DNA from: Paracoccus xiamenensis
GTDB taxonomy: Bacteria; Pseudomonadota; Alphaproteobacteria; Rhodobacterales; Rhodobacteraceae
Length of the DNA stretch: 64,000 nucleotides
Reading direction: 5' to 3'
NCBI RefSeq assembly: GCF_011308835.1
Contig: NZ_JAAOHY010000003.1
Coordinates: 1 to 64,000, forward strand
Shown one piece after another: positions 42,097 through 52,655 of this stretch. The translations under genes and the position numbers were made by a program. Within the stretch, counting starts at the first letter, position 1. Every line of letters begins with the position of its first letter. Under the pieces are notes generated by a model that was given only the letters and a program-made list of their open reading frames with translations, did no database searches and was not told the origin of the DNA.

Positions 42097-42909
42097 TCAA
42101 CCGAAAACGGCGACGACCAGATCCAGCAATCCCCGTTTTACATCGGCATCATCGGTCAGGGGCTCTATCATCGCCGCTTCGATGGCACGATTGACCGGCA
42201 TGCCGCCCGCGATCAGGGTCGCCGCATAGACCACCAATCGGGTCGAGACGCCCTCTTCCAGATCCTGCCCCTTCAGCGCGCGCAGCTTGCCCGCCAACCG
42301 GACAAGCGCCGCGCTGCGGTCGCGGTCCAGACCGGATTCGCGGGTGACGATCTCGATCTCCTGCGCGGGCGGCGGAAAATCGAACTCCATCGCCACGAAG
42401 CGCTGCCGGGTCGAGGGTTTCAGCGTCTTCAGGATATTCTGGTAGCCAGGGTTATAGCTGGCAACCAGCATGAAGCCCGGCGCGGCGGCCAGTTCCTCGC
42501 CAGTGCGGTCGATGGGCAGGATGCGGCGGTCGTCGGTCAGTGGGTGCAAAACGACGGTGACGTCCTTGCGCGCCTCGACCACCTCGTCGAGGTAACAGAT
42601 CGCACCCTCACGCACGGCGCGGGTCAGCGGGCCATCGACCCAGACAGTTTCGCCACCCTTCAGCAGATAGCGCCCGATCAGGTCAGCCGCAGACAGGTCG
42701 TCATGGCAGGCCACGGTGTACAGCCTGCGCCCCAGCCGTGCCGCCATATGGCTGACGAAACGCGTCTTGCCGCTGCCCGTCGGGCCTTTCAGCAGCACCG
42801 GCATATCGGCGCGCGCGGCGGCCTCGAAGACGGCGATCTCGTCGGATTGGGGAAGGTAGAAGGGGGCGTCCGCCCCCTCCATGCTCAATTGGTTGGTGAT
42901 GGCGTTCAT
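42097..42909 (-). CDS. norQ: NorQ, MoxR-type AAA+ ATPase
   Basis: A 270-residue cytoplasmic AAA+ chaperone. Walker A is LKGPTGSGKTRF, Walker B is ICYLDEVVEARKD, sensor 1 is VASYNPGYQN, and the Arg-rich region near RQRFVAMEFDFP is typical of the NorQ/CbbQ family. It forms rings and, with NorD, activates the nitric oxide reductase. It starts three bases after the norB stop. In other bacteria the CbbQ homologue activates Rubisco, but the nor context decides the name here. Confidence 0.95.
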   Translation of the reverse strand: MNAITNQLSMEGADAPFYLPQSDEIAVFEAAARADMPVLLKGPTGSGKTRFVSHMAARLGRRLYTVACHDDLSAADLIGRYLLKGGETVWVDGPLTRAVREGAICYLDEVVEARKDVTVVLHPLTDDRRILPIDRTGEELAAAPGFMLVASYNPGYQNILKTLKPSTRQRFVAMEFDFPPPAQEIEIVTRESGLDRDRSAALVRLAGKLRALKGQDLEEGVSTRLVVYAATLIAGGMPVNRAIEAAMIEPLTDDADVKRGLLDLVVAVFG

Positions 42910-42912
42910 GGC

Positions 42913-44301
42913 TTACTCTGCCGCCTCGATATGACCATCCTTGTGGCTCTGGACCGGACCGGCCGTGACCACTTCGCGGCGTGGGACCATGACCGACCAG
43001 ATGAACAGCACCGCCCCCAACACCACCGCGACACCGGCACCGAAGCGCATCCAGTAGAACAGCGGCAGCGCGTCCTGGACATCCATGTAATAGTTGCCCT
43101 CGACCCGCTGCAGATGGGTCTGGATGGTGCCGGCAAAGGTCAGCACGAAGGTCATGAACAGCATCCCCCCCGACATCAGCCAGAACGAGGCCATGTTCAG
43201 CACCTGGTTATAGGGGTCGCGATTGCGCATGATCGGCATCGCATAGGTGATGATGGCGAGGATCAGGCAGACATAGGCACCATAGAAAGCCAGGTGGCCA
43301 TGCGCCGCGGTGATCTGGGTGCCGTGAGTATAGTAATTCACCCCGTGCAGCGTGTGCAGGAAGCCCCAGACACCACCGCCGAAGAACGCCAGCACCGAGC
43401 AGCCCAGCGACCACAGCAGCGCCGCCTTGTTGGGGTGATCGCGCCGTCCCTTCCAGACCATGACGAAGGCAAAGGACATCATGGCAAAGAAGGGTACGAT
43501 CTCGAAGCTGGAAAAGATCGAGCCGATCCACTGCCAATAGGCCGGCAGACCAATCCAGTAGTAATGGTGCCCGGTCCCGAGGATCCCCGAGAACAGCGCC
43601 GTGGCGACGATGACATACAGCCATTTTTCCACCACCTCACGGTCAACGCCGGTCAGTTTCAGCATCAGGAAGGCCAGGATCGAGGCCATGATCAACTCCC
43701 AAACGCCTTCCACCCACAGGTGAACGACCCACCACCAGTATTGCTTGTCCAGCACCAGGTTCGAGGGGTTGTAGAAGGCGAACAGCCACAGCAGCGCCAG
43801 CGCCCAAAGCCCCAGCAGCAGCACGTTGGAAATCGCCGTCTTGCGGCCCTGCAACACGGTCATGGTGACGTTGTACAGGAAGATCAGCGCAGCAACCGTG
43901 ATGCCGATCTTGACCCAGGTCGGCTGTTCCAGAAACTCGCGTCCCTGCTTGCCCAGCAACCAGTTGCCCTGGAACAGATCGAACAGATAGGTCACCACGA
44001 CGCCCGCGGTGCCAAGGATCAGGATCCCCAGCTGCAGATAGGCCAGCTTGGGCGAATAGATCTCGCGCTCGGCCTCTTCCGGGATCATGTAATAGGCCGA
44101 GCCGAAGAAGCCCAGCAGCAGCCAGACGATCAGGCTGTTGGAATGCAGCATCCGGGCGATGTTGAAGGGCAAAAGCTCGGACAGGAAATTCGGGCTGACA
44201 TAGATCCAGCCCATGATCAGCCCCATCGTGACCTGAACGGCGAACAAGGCCATGGCGGTCACGAAGTAAGCCATGGCAATGCGTTGCGTGTGATATTTCA
44301 T
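42913..44301 (-). CDS. norB: Nitric oxide reductase large subunit NorB
   Basis: A 462-residue integral membrane protein with about 12 helices that reduces two NO to N2O. It binds heme b, heme b3 and non-heme iron FeB. The conserved histidines are visible in HSNSLIVWLLLGFFGSAYY (low-spin heme), HLWVEGVWELI (FeB His and Glu), HHYYWIG and the HGHLAFYGAYV segment. It receives electrons from NorC and needs no proton pump channels. norC lies 11 bases upstream. The sequence is full length and intact. Confidence 0.97.
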   Translation of the reverse strand: MKYHTQRIAMAYFVTAMALFAVQVTMGLIMGWIYVSPNFLSELLPFNIARMLHSNSLIVWLLLGFFGSAYYMIPEEAEREIYSPKLAYLQLGILILGTAGVVVTYLFDLFQGNWLLGKQGREFLEQPTWVKIGITVAALIFLYNVTMTVLQGRKTAISNVLLLGLWALALLWLFAFYNPSNLVLDKQYWWWVVHLWVEGVWELIMASILAFLMLKLTGVDREVVEKWLYVIVATALFSGILGTGHHYYWIGLPAYWQWIGSIFSSFEIVPFFAMMSFAFVMVWKGRRDHPNKAALLWSLGCSVLAFFGGGVWGFLHTLHGVNYYTHGTQITAAHGHLAFYGAYVCLILAIITYAMPIMRNRDPYNQVLNMASFWLMSGGMLFMTFVLTFAGTIQTHLQRVEGNYYMDVQDALPLFYWMRFGAGVAVVLGAVLFIWSVMVPRREVVTAGPVQSHKDGHIEAAE

Positions 44302-44312
44302 GTCAGCGCTCC

Positions 44313-44765
44313 TCAGCCCGCCTCATTGGGCGGCCAGCCCTGGGTGTTGATCTTGCTGGTCCAGATCAGGAAATTCGCAAGATCCTGATATTCCTCATCG
44401 CTCAGGTTGAACTGCGGCATCTGGCGGCGGCCTTCGATGCCGGTGGGCATGGCGTCCATCCAGGACTTCAGTGCCTCGGTCGCGGCGGCGGGATCATCCT
44501 GTACGCCCCAGCGGACCATCACATTGCCCACCTCTGGCGCGAAATAGGCGCCTTCGCCCAGAATGGTGTGACAGTTCACGCAGGCATGTTTTTCCCAGAT
44601 ATGCTTGCCCGCTGCGACACTTTCGTTCAGCCCGGCTTTGTCGATTGCGGTGTTGGCGGCGTAAAGGTGGCTGTGCACATTCAGGACGCCGAAGATCGCG
44701 ATGAAGAACAGCGACCCACCGTAAAAGACATTTCGGGCCATGCTCTTGGTCATGATGTCGCTCAT
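44313..44765 (-). CDS. norC: Nitric oxide reductase cytochrome c subunit NorC
   Basis: A 150-residue membrane-anchored c-type cytochrome that feeds electrons to NorB from the periplasmic side. One N-terminal helix (about residues 13-32) anchors it. The heme-binding motif is CVNCHTILGEGAYFAPE near residue 62, and the sixth ligand Met lies in GRRQMPQFNLS. It is the first gene of norCBQDEF. A TTGA-n6-TCAA Nnr-type box lies 65 bases upstream of the start, a spacing that would place the transcription start about 30 bases before the ATG. Confidence 0.96.
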   Translation of the reverse strand: MSDIMTKSMARNVFYGGSLFFIAIFGVLNVHSHLYAANTAIDKAGLNESVAAGKHIWEKHACVNCHTILGEGAYFAPEVGNVMVRWGVQDDPAAATEALKSWMDAMPTGIEGRRQMPQFNLSDEEYQDLANFLIWTSKINTQGWPPNEAG

Positions 44766-44829
44766 GCCGACGGTCCCTTCGTTGAAATTGCGGATAAAAC
44801 GGGAATGGACCCGCGCGCCTCACGAAACC

Positions 44830-44843
44830 TTGAGGGAAGTCAA
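44830..44843. promoter_or_regulatory. Nnr/FNR-type binding site upstream of norC
   Basis: TTGAGGGAAGTCAA is a 14-base dyad with the TTGA-n6-TCAA pattern used by Nnr and other FNR-like regulators. Its centre is 72 bases before the norC ATG, suitable for class II activation at -41.5. It lies 19 bases from the nirX stop, so it separates the nirI-nnrS-nirX unit from nor. Confidence 0.8.
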
Positions 44844-44862
44844 CTGTGGCGTGTTTCGCGTC

Positions 44863-45741
44863 TCAGCCGTGCAGGATTTCCAGTTGGCAGCCGTGAAAGC
44901 GCGTCAGCGCCAGTCGGATAGCGGCCGGGTCCATCACGCAGAACGCCGTGGAAAGCCCATCTGCCAAGGCCGCGCGTGGCGCGCTGACAGCGACAGTGCC
45001 ATGCGGCAACCGCGCCCCCCGGGGGTCGAGGATATGGGACCGCTCCCCCCTTGGCCCGATTCGCGTGCCCATGGCCGAGGAGGTCGCCAGCGCGCGGTCA
45101 CGCAGCACCATCCGGCGCAGCAGTACCCCGTCGGGACCGGCAACGCCGGCCTGCCAGCTGCGCGCGCCAAGGGCGCGCTGCTCGCCGCTGTCGATCAGCA
45201 GATCGGCCAGATCATGCGCTGCGGCAATCTGCGCCAGTCGGTCGGCAGCCCAACCCTGCGCGACACCGTTGAATGTCAGCGCCATACCCCGGCGACCAAG
45301 CCGGACACGCGCCTTGTCCCAGGACACCTGCCGCCAGTCCACCAAGCCCCGCGCGGTATCCTCGGGCTGGCCCTGCGCCCGCGCCAGCCAAAGCGGCTGG
45401 ACCGAGGGATCGAACGCCCCCCCGGTCGCCACATACAGCCGGTCCGACAGATCCAGCAGCGCCAGCATGGCGGCGCCCGGATGTCGCAACAGCCCGGTCC
45501 GATTCAGGCGCGCCAGCTCGGATTCGCGATGCAGCGAGAATGCGGCCTCTGTCTGGCGCAAGGCGCGTTCGGCCTCGGCGAAGAAGGAACGCGCCTGAAC
45601 GGGGCCCGCGCCCTCAAGCCGCAGGGTGATCGCCGCGCCCATTGCGGTGCCGCGCCATATCTGCGCAGGGGCGGCGGCCAAGGCCGGCCAGGCCAGGGCG
45701 GAAGCCGAAAGGGTCAGAAAGCGGCGGCGGGTGGTCGTCAT
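44863..45741 (-). CDS. nirX: NirX, ApbE-family FMN transferase
   Basis: A 292-residue periplasmic flavin transferase. The N-terminus (TTTRRRFLTLSASALAWPALAAAP) is a twin-arginine signal peptide. The ApbE fold shows MGAAITLRL, ATGGAFDPSVQPLW, FNGVAQGWAADRL and the FAD-binding SHILDPRGARLP. The enzyme should attach FMN covalently to a Thr of NirI, encoded in the same operon. The neighbour makes NirX more apt than NosX. It overlaps the nnrS gene by four bases. Confidence 0.9.
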   Translation of the reverse strand: MTTTRRRFLTLSASALAWPALAAAPAQIWRGTAMGAAITLRLEGAGPVQARSFFAEAERALRQTEAAFSLHRESELARLNRTGLLRHPGAAMLALLDLSDRLYVATGGAFDPSVQPLWLARAQGQPEDTARGLVDWRQVSWDKARVRLGRRGMALTFNGVAQGWAADRLAQIAAAHDLADLLIDSGEQRALGARSWQAGVAGPDGVLLRRMVLRDRALATSSAMGTRIGPRGERSHILDPRGARLPHGTVAVSAPRAALADGLSTAFCVMDPAAIRLALTRFHGCQLEILHG

Positions 45742-46928
45742 GCCTCAGCCCTGCCATCGCCGCGCGGCCCGAAAAAGATCGGCCACAGCGCCGACACGTA
45801 AAGCGCGAAGGCCACGACCCAGATCCCGCCCGAGGCGATGACCCCGAACAGCCACATCCCATCCCAGGCCGAGGCCCCCCAACGCAGCGCCACCGCCAGC
45901 GGCAACAGCGCATAGCCAAGCGCCACCGCTGCGGGCGCGATCAGCGGCCGCCCGGAATGGCCGATGCTGGCGCGGCTCATCACCGCCAGCGTCATCCCCC
46001 CGATGGCGCCGATCCCGAGGATATGCAGCGCCCCGATCTCGGACCCGATCCCCAGCAGTGACAGCCCCCAGGTAAACAGTCCCAGCGCCAGCATGGCATA
46101 GCCCGCATGCAGCGCCCAGACGATCGGCTGGTGCCGCATCGACCAGCCGCGCCAACCGATCAGCCGCGCCGCCACCACCGGCCCGGCCAGCACCGCAAGC
46201 GCCCCGACAAGCGCATCGGGCAGGCCGATCACAACCGCAATCGCCGTCGCCAGCGGCAGTGCAACGCCCGCGATTTCCAACGGCTTTCGGGTGATGGGCA
46301 ACACATCCTCGCGCCCCTCACGAAGCAAGGCGTTGCGGGTGAAGGCCGGCGTCACCCGCCCGCCCAGCACCGCGATCATGGCGCTGATGGTCAACAGTCC
46401 GCCGCGCAGGCCCTGCCACTCGGTCCCGGTCAGACCCATCCATTGCAGATGCACCATCAGGTTCGAGACCCAGACGAGACTTAGCAGCAGCAGGAACATC
46501 ATGTTCTGCGGTTTTGGTCGCGCCATCAACTGGGTCAGCACCTTCGCCGCCAGCACCGGCAGGAACGCCAGATCGACCACAGCCACCAGCCAGGCGGGAA
46601 GGATCCCCGACAGACAGACCACGACCCGGCCCGCCAGCCACAGCCCGAAGACCATGGCGATGAAGCGTTCCGGCGCGGCCTTGGCGCCGGTCCAGTTCGG
46701 CACCGCGGTCAGAAAGAAGCCGCCAAGCGCCGCCGTCGCATAGCCGAAGACCATCTCATGCGCGTGCCACATCTGCGGCGGCATGGTCAGGCCCAGCTGC
46801 CCCGGATCGCCGCCCGCGCCGCCGATCGCCAGCCACAGCACCCAGACCAGCATGGACAGCACCGCCCACAGCCCCGCCGCCCAGAAGAACACCCGCCAGC
46901 CGGCGCGGAACAGCAATTGAGGTTTCAT
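45738..46928 (-). CDS. nnrS: NnrS, heme- and copper-containing membrane protein of denitrification
   Basis: A 396-residue inner-membrane protein with about 12 helices. The family signature MWHAHEMVFGYATAALGGFFLTAVPNWTG lies near residues 53-80, and further conserved stretches are GGRVTPAFTRN and GAIGGMTLAVMSRASIGHSGR. NnrS proteins are linked to NO metabolism and protection from nitrosative stress; the exact reaction is not settled. It lies between nirI and nirX with 4-base overlaps at both ends, an unusual insertion into the nirIX pair. Confidence 0.92.
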   Translation of the reverse strand: MKPQLLFRAGWRVFFWAAGLWAVLSMLVWVLWLAIGGAGGDPGQLGLTMPPQMWHAHEMVFGYATAALGGFFLTAVPNWTGAKAAPERFIAMVFGLWLAGRVVVCLSGILPAWLVAVVDLAFLPVLAAKVLTQLMARPKPQNMMFLLLLSLVWVSNLMVHLQWMGLTGTEWQGLRGGLLTISAMIAVLGGRVTPAFTRNALLREGREDVLPITRKPLEIAGVALPLATAIAVVIGLPDALVGALAVLAGPVVAARLIGWRGWSMRHQPIVWALHAGYAMLALGLFTWGLSLLGIGSEIGALHILGIGAIGGMTLAVMSRASIGHSGRPLIAPAAVALGYALLPLAVALRWGASAWDGMWLFGVIASGGIWVVAFALYVSALWPIFFGPRGDGRAEA

Positions 46929-49024
46929 GTCGGGGCCTCCTCGGCGGGTTTCGGGGCAGCGCCCCGTGCGCGGCGCCTCAGCACCGGGCAGGTATGATCG
47001 TCATTCATGATGACCTGACAGCGCAGGCACAGCACACATTCATTGGGATTGATCCGCCCCAGCGGGTCGATGGCGCCGACGGTGCATTTCGTCTCGCACA
47101 GGCGGCATTCGCGGCCGCATTGGGGGCGGCGCTTAAGCCAGTCAAAGACCTTCAGCTTGGCTGGAATCGCCAGCCCCGCCCCCAGCGGACAAAGATAGCG
47201 GCAATAGAACCGCTCGATGAACAGACCCGCGAACAGGATCGCGGCCACGAACAGAAGGAATGGCCACGCGCGCATGAAGCGCATGGAAATCGCGGTCTTG
47301 AACGGCTCGACCTCGGCCGCGATCAGCGCCCTTTCCATGCTGTAGAAGCTGAGCGCGATCAGCCCCACGAACAGCGTATACTTGATGACCCAAAGCCGTT
47401 CATGCAGCGCCTGCGGCACCGCGATCTGGCGAACGCCCAACCGGATGGCGAGGTTATTGGTCAGTTCCTGCAAGGCGCCAAAGGGGCACAGCCAACCGCA
47501 ATAGACGCCGCGTCCCCAGAACAGCAGACCAAGCGCCACGGCAGACCACAGCATGAAGATCACCGGCGCGATCAGGAATGTTTCCCACTGGAAACCGGAC
47601 AGCAGCGCATTCAGGAAGGCCATGACCTGCACCACCGACAGCTGGCCATTCAGCCCCCAGCCCAGCACAAACAGCGTCGTCAGCAGATAAGAGATGCGCA
47701 CCCGCCGCCACAGCTTCGGCCTGCGGACCAGCCATTCCTGCCCCAGCAGGATCAGCCCCAGCACCCCCAGCATCGCCGCCACGATGCCGATGGCGAGTTT
47801 CTTTTGCAGCCAGAACTCCAGCCAAAGCGGCTCCTCTGCCGGCTGGGCAATCTGGAACACCTGCGGCAAGGTGATGCGCGCCACGATGGGCAGTTGCAGA
47901 TCAGCGCCCGCCGCAGCGGGCCGCGCAGCCGTCACCACCAGATCGAAGGGTTGGCGCGGATCGATGCCGCCAGCCGCCGGATCAGCATTGACCCTGAACA
48001 GGCTGATCTCCCTGAACTCCGGCGCGCCTTCTATGGCCAGCCCCTCAATCAGGGTGAAATCAGCGTCAGTCGGGCGCAGGCGGGTGTTGCCCTGCGCCAG
48101 CTCGATCCGCTCGAACTCTCCGGTGCGCCGCCACTCGGTCCCGCGCGGCGAAAACAGCCCCCGCGACATCACCGCCAGCAGCGCCTGTCCCGGCTGAACG
48201 CTGGCGGCGGCGGTGTTGAAATCAGCCGCACCCAGCAGGTTACGCCCAACCGTGGGCGTGTCGATCAGGCCCGCATAAAGATCAAGAAAAGGCTGATCCG
48301 AGGGTGTGACCGGCTGTCTGGCACCGGCGAAGGCCTCGGCGGCGTCGGCCATGGTCACGGTGACGTGGCCGAACGCACCCATACCCAGCAGGGCCGTCCA
48401 ATCGGCAGGCTGAAAACTGACCCGGTCGATGGCCCCCTGTCCCAGCCCCTGCGCCTGCGCCAGCAGCCGACCGCTGCGCAGGATGCCGTCGCGGATCACC
48501 CCGGTCGAGACCGTCGCGCGGGCGATCACGTCCGGGAAATCCGGGTCGCGCCCGGTCGTCCCGGCTTGGGCTTGCGTCAGATCGGCACCGGCGAAACCGT
48601 TGACATAGGCGCTGATATCGGCCTCGGAAATGCCCAATGTCAGCACCGGCTCGCTTTGGCGCATCAGGCGCGCACCTGCGATGCGGCCCTCGGGCGTGAC
48701 AGCCACCAGCACATCCAATGGCCGACCCGAATAGCCGGTCGAACTGACCATTTCCCAAGTCGAGCCGATCATGCCGATGGCCTGCGCACCCTGACTTGCG
48801 CGCCAGCCCGGCACCGGCGCATCCTGTCGTTCCAGCCGCGGCATCTTGTCGCCCAGCCCGAACAGATCAGCCGCAAGGCCGGGATCCGGCGCGGCGGCGA
48901 CAATCGCCTCGGCACCATCTGCATGATGCTGAGGGGCGGCCTGCGCCCCAGCAATCACTGGCGGCACAGCGAAAGCAAGCGCGATTGTCAGGCCATGCAG
49001 GAAGGCGCGAATTCGGGGCAACAT
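46925..49024 (-). CDS. nirI: NirI, NosR-type flavoprotein with ferredoxin domains
   Basis: A protein of about 699 residues needed for nir expression or electron delivery to nitrite reductase. After a signal peptide (MLPRIRAFLHGLTIALAF...) comes a periplasmic FMN-binding domain with the flavinylation sequence ARATVSTGV (Thr near residue 171). Several membrane helices carry polyferredoxin-type CGWLCPFG and CRYLCPLG. At the cytoplasmic end are CRLCETKC and CVLCLRCQ for Fe-S clusters. NosR is the paralogue in N2O reduction; proximity to nirS and nirX favours NirI. I prefer the ATG at 49024 over 49048 because it leaves room for a promoter behind the Nnr box at 49079. Confidence 0.88.
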   Translation of the reverse strand: MLPRIRAFLHGLTIALAFAVPPVIAGAQAAPQHHADGAEAIVAAAPDPGLAADLFGLGDKMPRLERQDAPVPGWRASQGAQAIGMIGSTWEMVSSTGYSGRPLDVLVAVTPEGRIAGARLMRQSEPVLTLGISEADISAYVNGFAGADLTQAQAGTTGRDPDFPDVIARATVSTGVIRDGILRSGRLLAQAQGLGQGAIDRVSFQPADWTALLGMGAFGHVTVTMADAAEAFAGARQPVTPSDQPFLDLYAGLIDTPTVGRNLLGAADFNTAAASVQPGQALLAVMSRGLFSPRGTEWRRTGEFERIELAQGNTRLRPTDADFTLIEGLAIEGAPEFREISLFRVNADPAAGGIDPRQPFDLVVTAARPAAAGADLQLPIVARITLPQVFQIAQPAEEPLWLEFWLQKKLAIGIVAAMLGVLGLILLGQEWLVRRPKLWRRVRISYLLTTLFVLGWGLNGQLSVVQVMAFLNALLSGFQWETFLIAPVIFMLWSAVALGLLFWGRGVYCGWLCPFGALQELTNNLAIRLGVRQIAVPQALHERLWVIKYTLFVGLIALSFYSMERALIAAEVEPFKTAISMRFMRAWPFLLFVAAILFAGLFIERFYCRYLCPLGAGLAIPAKLKVFDWLKRRPQCGRECRLCETKCTVGAIDPLGRINPNECVLCLRCQVIMNDDHTCPVLRRRARGAAPKPAEEAPT

Positions 49025-49078
49025 CGGGGCATCCGTCCAAAGTCTCATCCGTTCTGCCGGTTTGGGCGCCCGCGCTCC

Positions 49079-49092
49079 TTAACAACAGTCAA
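49079..49092. promoter_or_regulatory. Nnr-type box in the nirI-nirS divergent region
   Basis: TTAACAACAGTCAA closely resembles the published Paracoccus denitrificans nirS box as I recall it (TTAACA-n4-TCAA form). It lies 88 bases before the nirS ATG and 54 bases before the preferred nirI start. One site could thus serve both divergent promoters. Confidence 0.8.
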
Positions 49093-49123
49093 GGCGGGGT
49101 TTCGGCGGCTCACCTAGTCGTGA

Positions 49124-50992
<1,869 letters not shown>

Positions 50993-51007
50993 TCCATTCG
51001 TCCCTCG

Positions 51008-51038
51008 GGGGCGCGTCCGACCGGCGCGCCCCTTTTTT
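51008..51038 (+). terminator. Terminator after nirS
   Basis: The stem GGGGCGCG/CGCGCCCC with a 9-base loop is followed by six T. It begins 15 bases after the nirS stop. Confidence 0.9.
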
Positions 51039-51059
51039 CCGTTCACGGAACCCTCGCAC

Positions 51060-51320
51060 ATGACGGCAAAACCGCACCCGCTTCCCCAGACAGAAGGCGC
51101 CCCCTGGCCGCTGTGGCGGTTGGGGTTGCTGCTTTATCCCTTCGTGGCGATGGCGGTCTGGCTGAACCTGTTCATGCTGGGGCTGATGGCGACCTGGATG
51201 GGCTGGCCGAACCTCTCGCCCATCGCCGCGCTGTTTGCGGCGCTGGCGGTGGCGCTTCCGGTCGACTATCTGGCCGCGCTTTGGCTGCGCCGCCTGCTGG
51301 ACCGCGCCAACGCCCCCTAA
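51060..51320 (+). CDS. Small two-helix membrane protein next to nirS
   Basis: Not recognised by name. The 86-residue frame starts at an ATG preceded by a weak CGGAAC. It has two hydrophobic stretches (about residues 20-45 and 53-75) with a WPLWRLGLLLYPFVAMAVWLN opening and ends in basic LRRLLDR. It lies 21 bases after the nirS terminator and 63 bases before a TSUP transporter gene. Small proteins of this shape follow nirS or nnr genes in some Rhodobacteraceae (remembered impression only). A role in nitrite or NO handling is speculative. Confidence 0.6.
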   Translation: MTAKPHPLPQTEGAPWPLWRLGLLLYPFVAMAVWLNLFMLGLMATWMGWPNLSPIAALFAALAVALPVDYLAALWLRRLLDRANAP

Positions 51321-51383
51321 ACCGCGACGGGGCCGTGTTTTTCCAGCTTTCCCCTGCACGCGCGCCATGCCAGCCTGCGCGGC

Positions 51384-52130
51384 ATGGCTGACCTGATTCT
51401 GATCCTTGTGGCCGGGTTTCTCGGCGGGCTTCTGAACGCGATTGCGGGCGGGGGCACTTTCATCACCTTCCCGGCGCTTGTTTTCATCGGCATCCCCGAG
51501 ATTGCCGCCAACGCGACCTCGACCGTGGCCGCCATGCCGGGCTATCTGTCGGCAGCCATCGGTTTTCGAAAGGACATAGCGGAGCTGGACCGCAAGCTGC
51601 TGATCCGCCTGACCCTGTGGTCGATGCTGGGCGGCGCGGTCGGGTCGGGGCTGCTGCTGATGTCGTCGAACGAGGCCTTCGCGGTGCTGATCCCCTTTCT
51701 GCTGCTGGGGGCGACGCTGGTGTTTCTGCGGGGCGCGCAGATCCGCGAATGGGCAGCGCGCCAGCGCGGCGCGGTCAAGGCATTTGGTGCCGGAACCATG
51801 ATCCCGGTGGCGATCTATGGCGGGTTCTTCAATGGCGGATTGGGGATCGTGCTGCTGGCGCTGTTTTCGCTGTGGGGGATGACCAACCTGCACGCGATGA
51901 ACGGGTTGAAATGCTGGCTCAGCTTCGCGCTGTCGGTGATTTCCTTCGTGATCTTCGCCATGGGCGGCAAGATCGTCTGGATCCCGGCGCTGGTGATGGG
52001 GGTCGGCACCATCCTTGGCGGGCTGGCGGGCGCACCGGTCGCGCGCCGTATCCCCATGCCCATGCTGCGCGCCCTGATCGCGGCGGTCGGCTTTGGGATG
52101 ACCGCCGTCTTTCTGTTCCGGCTGCTTTAG
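51384..52130 (+). CDS. TSUP (TauE/SafE) family membrane transporter
   Basis: A 248-residue inner-membrane protein with about seven or eight helices in two repeats. The repeat motif appears as GFLGGLLNAIAGGGTFITFPALVFIG in the first half and GGFFNGGLGIVLLALFSLWGMTN in the second. The family exports or imports sulfur-containing or organic anions such as sulfite, sulfoacetate or taurine-derived sulfonates; the substrate cannot be read from sequence. It converges with sufE, and their ends overlap by four bases. Confidence 0.88.
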   Translation: MADLILILVAGFLGGLLNAIAGGGTFITFPALVFIGIPEIAANATSTVAAMPGYLSAAIGFRKDIAELDRKLLIRLTLWSMLGGAVGSGLLLMSSNEAFAVLIPFLLLGATLVFLRGAQIREWAARQRGAVKAFGAGTMIPVAIYGGFFNGGLGIVLLALFSLWGMTNLHAMNGLKCWLSFALSVISFVIFAMGGKIVWIPALVMGVGTILGGLAGAPVARRIPMPMLRALIAAVGFGMTAVFLFRLL

Positions 52131-52537
52131 GCCGCCGCCGCCGCGTGGTCGCGGATCCGCGCCACCATGGCGCGCAACCCGTTCGAACGCTGCGCCGAGA
52201 GGTGTTCCTCCAGCCCCAGCCGGCGCAATTCAGCCGTCGCGTCGACGCGCCCGACCTCGGCCGCGGGCAGGCCGGCGAACAGCGCATGGACCACCGCGAC
52301 CAGCCCGCGCACGATCAGCGCGTCGCTGTCGCCGATGAAATCGAAGCGCCCGCCTTCGACCTTCGGCACGATCCAGACCTGGCTGGCGCAACCCTCGACC
52401 TTGCTGGCCGGCGTCTGCAGCGCCGGGTCCATCGCGGGCATGGCCTTGCCGATCTCGATCAGGTGGCGATAGCGATCCTCCCAGTCATCCAGGAACTCGA
52501 ACGTCTCGACGATATCTTCGAAGGCAGCAGTGCTCAT
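52127..52537 (-). CDS. sufE: SufE, cysteine desulfuration protein
   Basis: A 136-residue cytoplasmic sulfur acceptor that takes persulfide sulfur from the cysteine desulfurase SufS and passes it to the Suf Fe-S scaffold. The active-site Cys lies in KVEGCASQVWIVP, the family hallmark, and LRRLGLEEHLSAQRSNGLRAMVARI closes the fold. The other suf genes are not in the window, so this is a detached copy, as often seen in Rhodobacteraceae. The gene is convergent with the TSUP gene. Confidence 0.95.
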   Translation of the reverse strand: MSTAAFEDIVETFEFLDDWEDRYRHLIEIGKAMPAMDPALQTPASKVEGCASQVWIVPKVEGGRFDFIGDSDALIVRGLVAVVHALFAGLPAAEVGRVDATAELRRLGLEEHLSAQRSNGLRAMVARIRDHAAAAA

Positions 52538-52655
52538 TCATCCGCCCTCCTTGGCGGTGCCTTCTGCTAGCGCGCCGCGCCGCCAAGGTCAAAGAGCCTT
52601 TGCGCCCCGCCCGCCGATCGCCTATCACTGTGCCGAGACTTAAGGTGGAGAAAAC

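Noticed and set aside
46994..49117. 707-codon plus-strand frame opposite nirI
   Set aside because: It is antisense to a gene with clear Fe-S and membrane motifs and shows no domain of its own.
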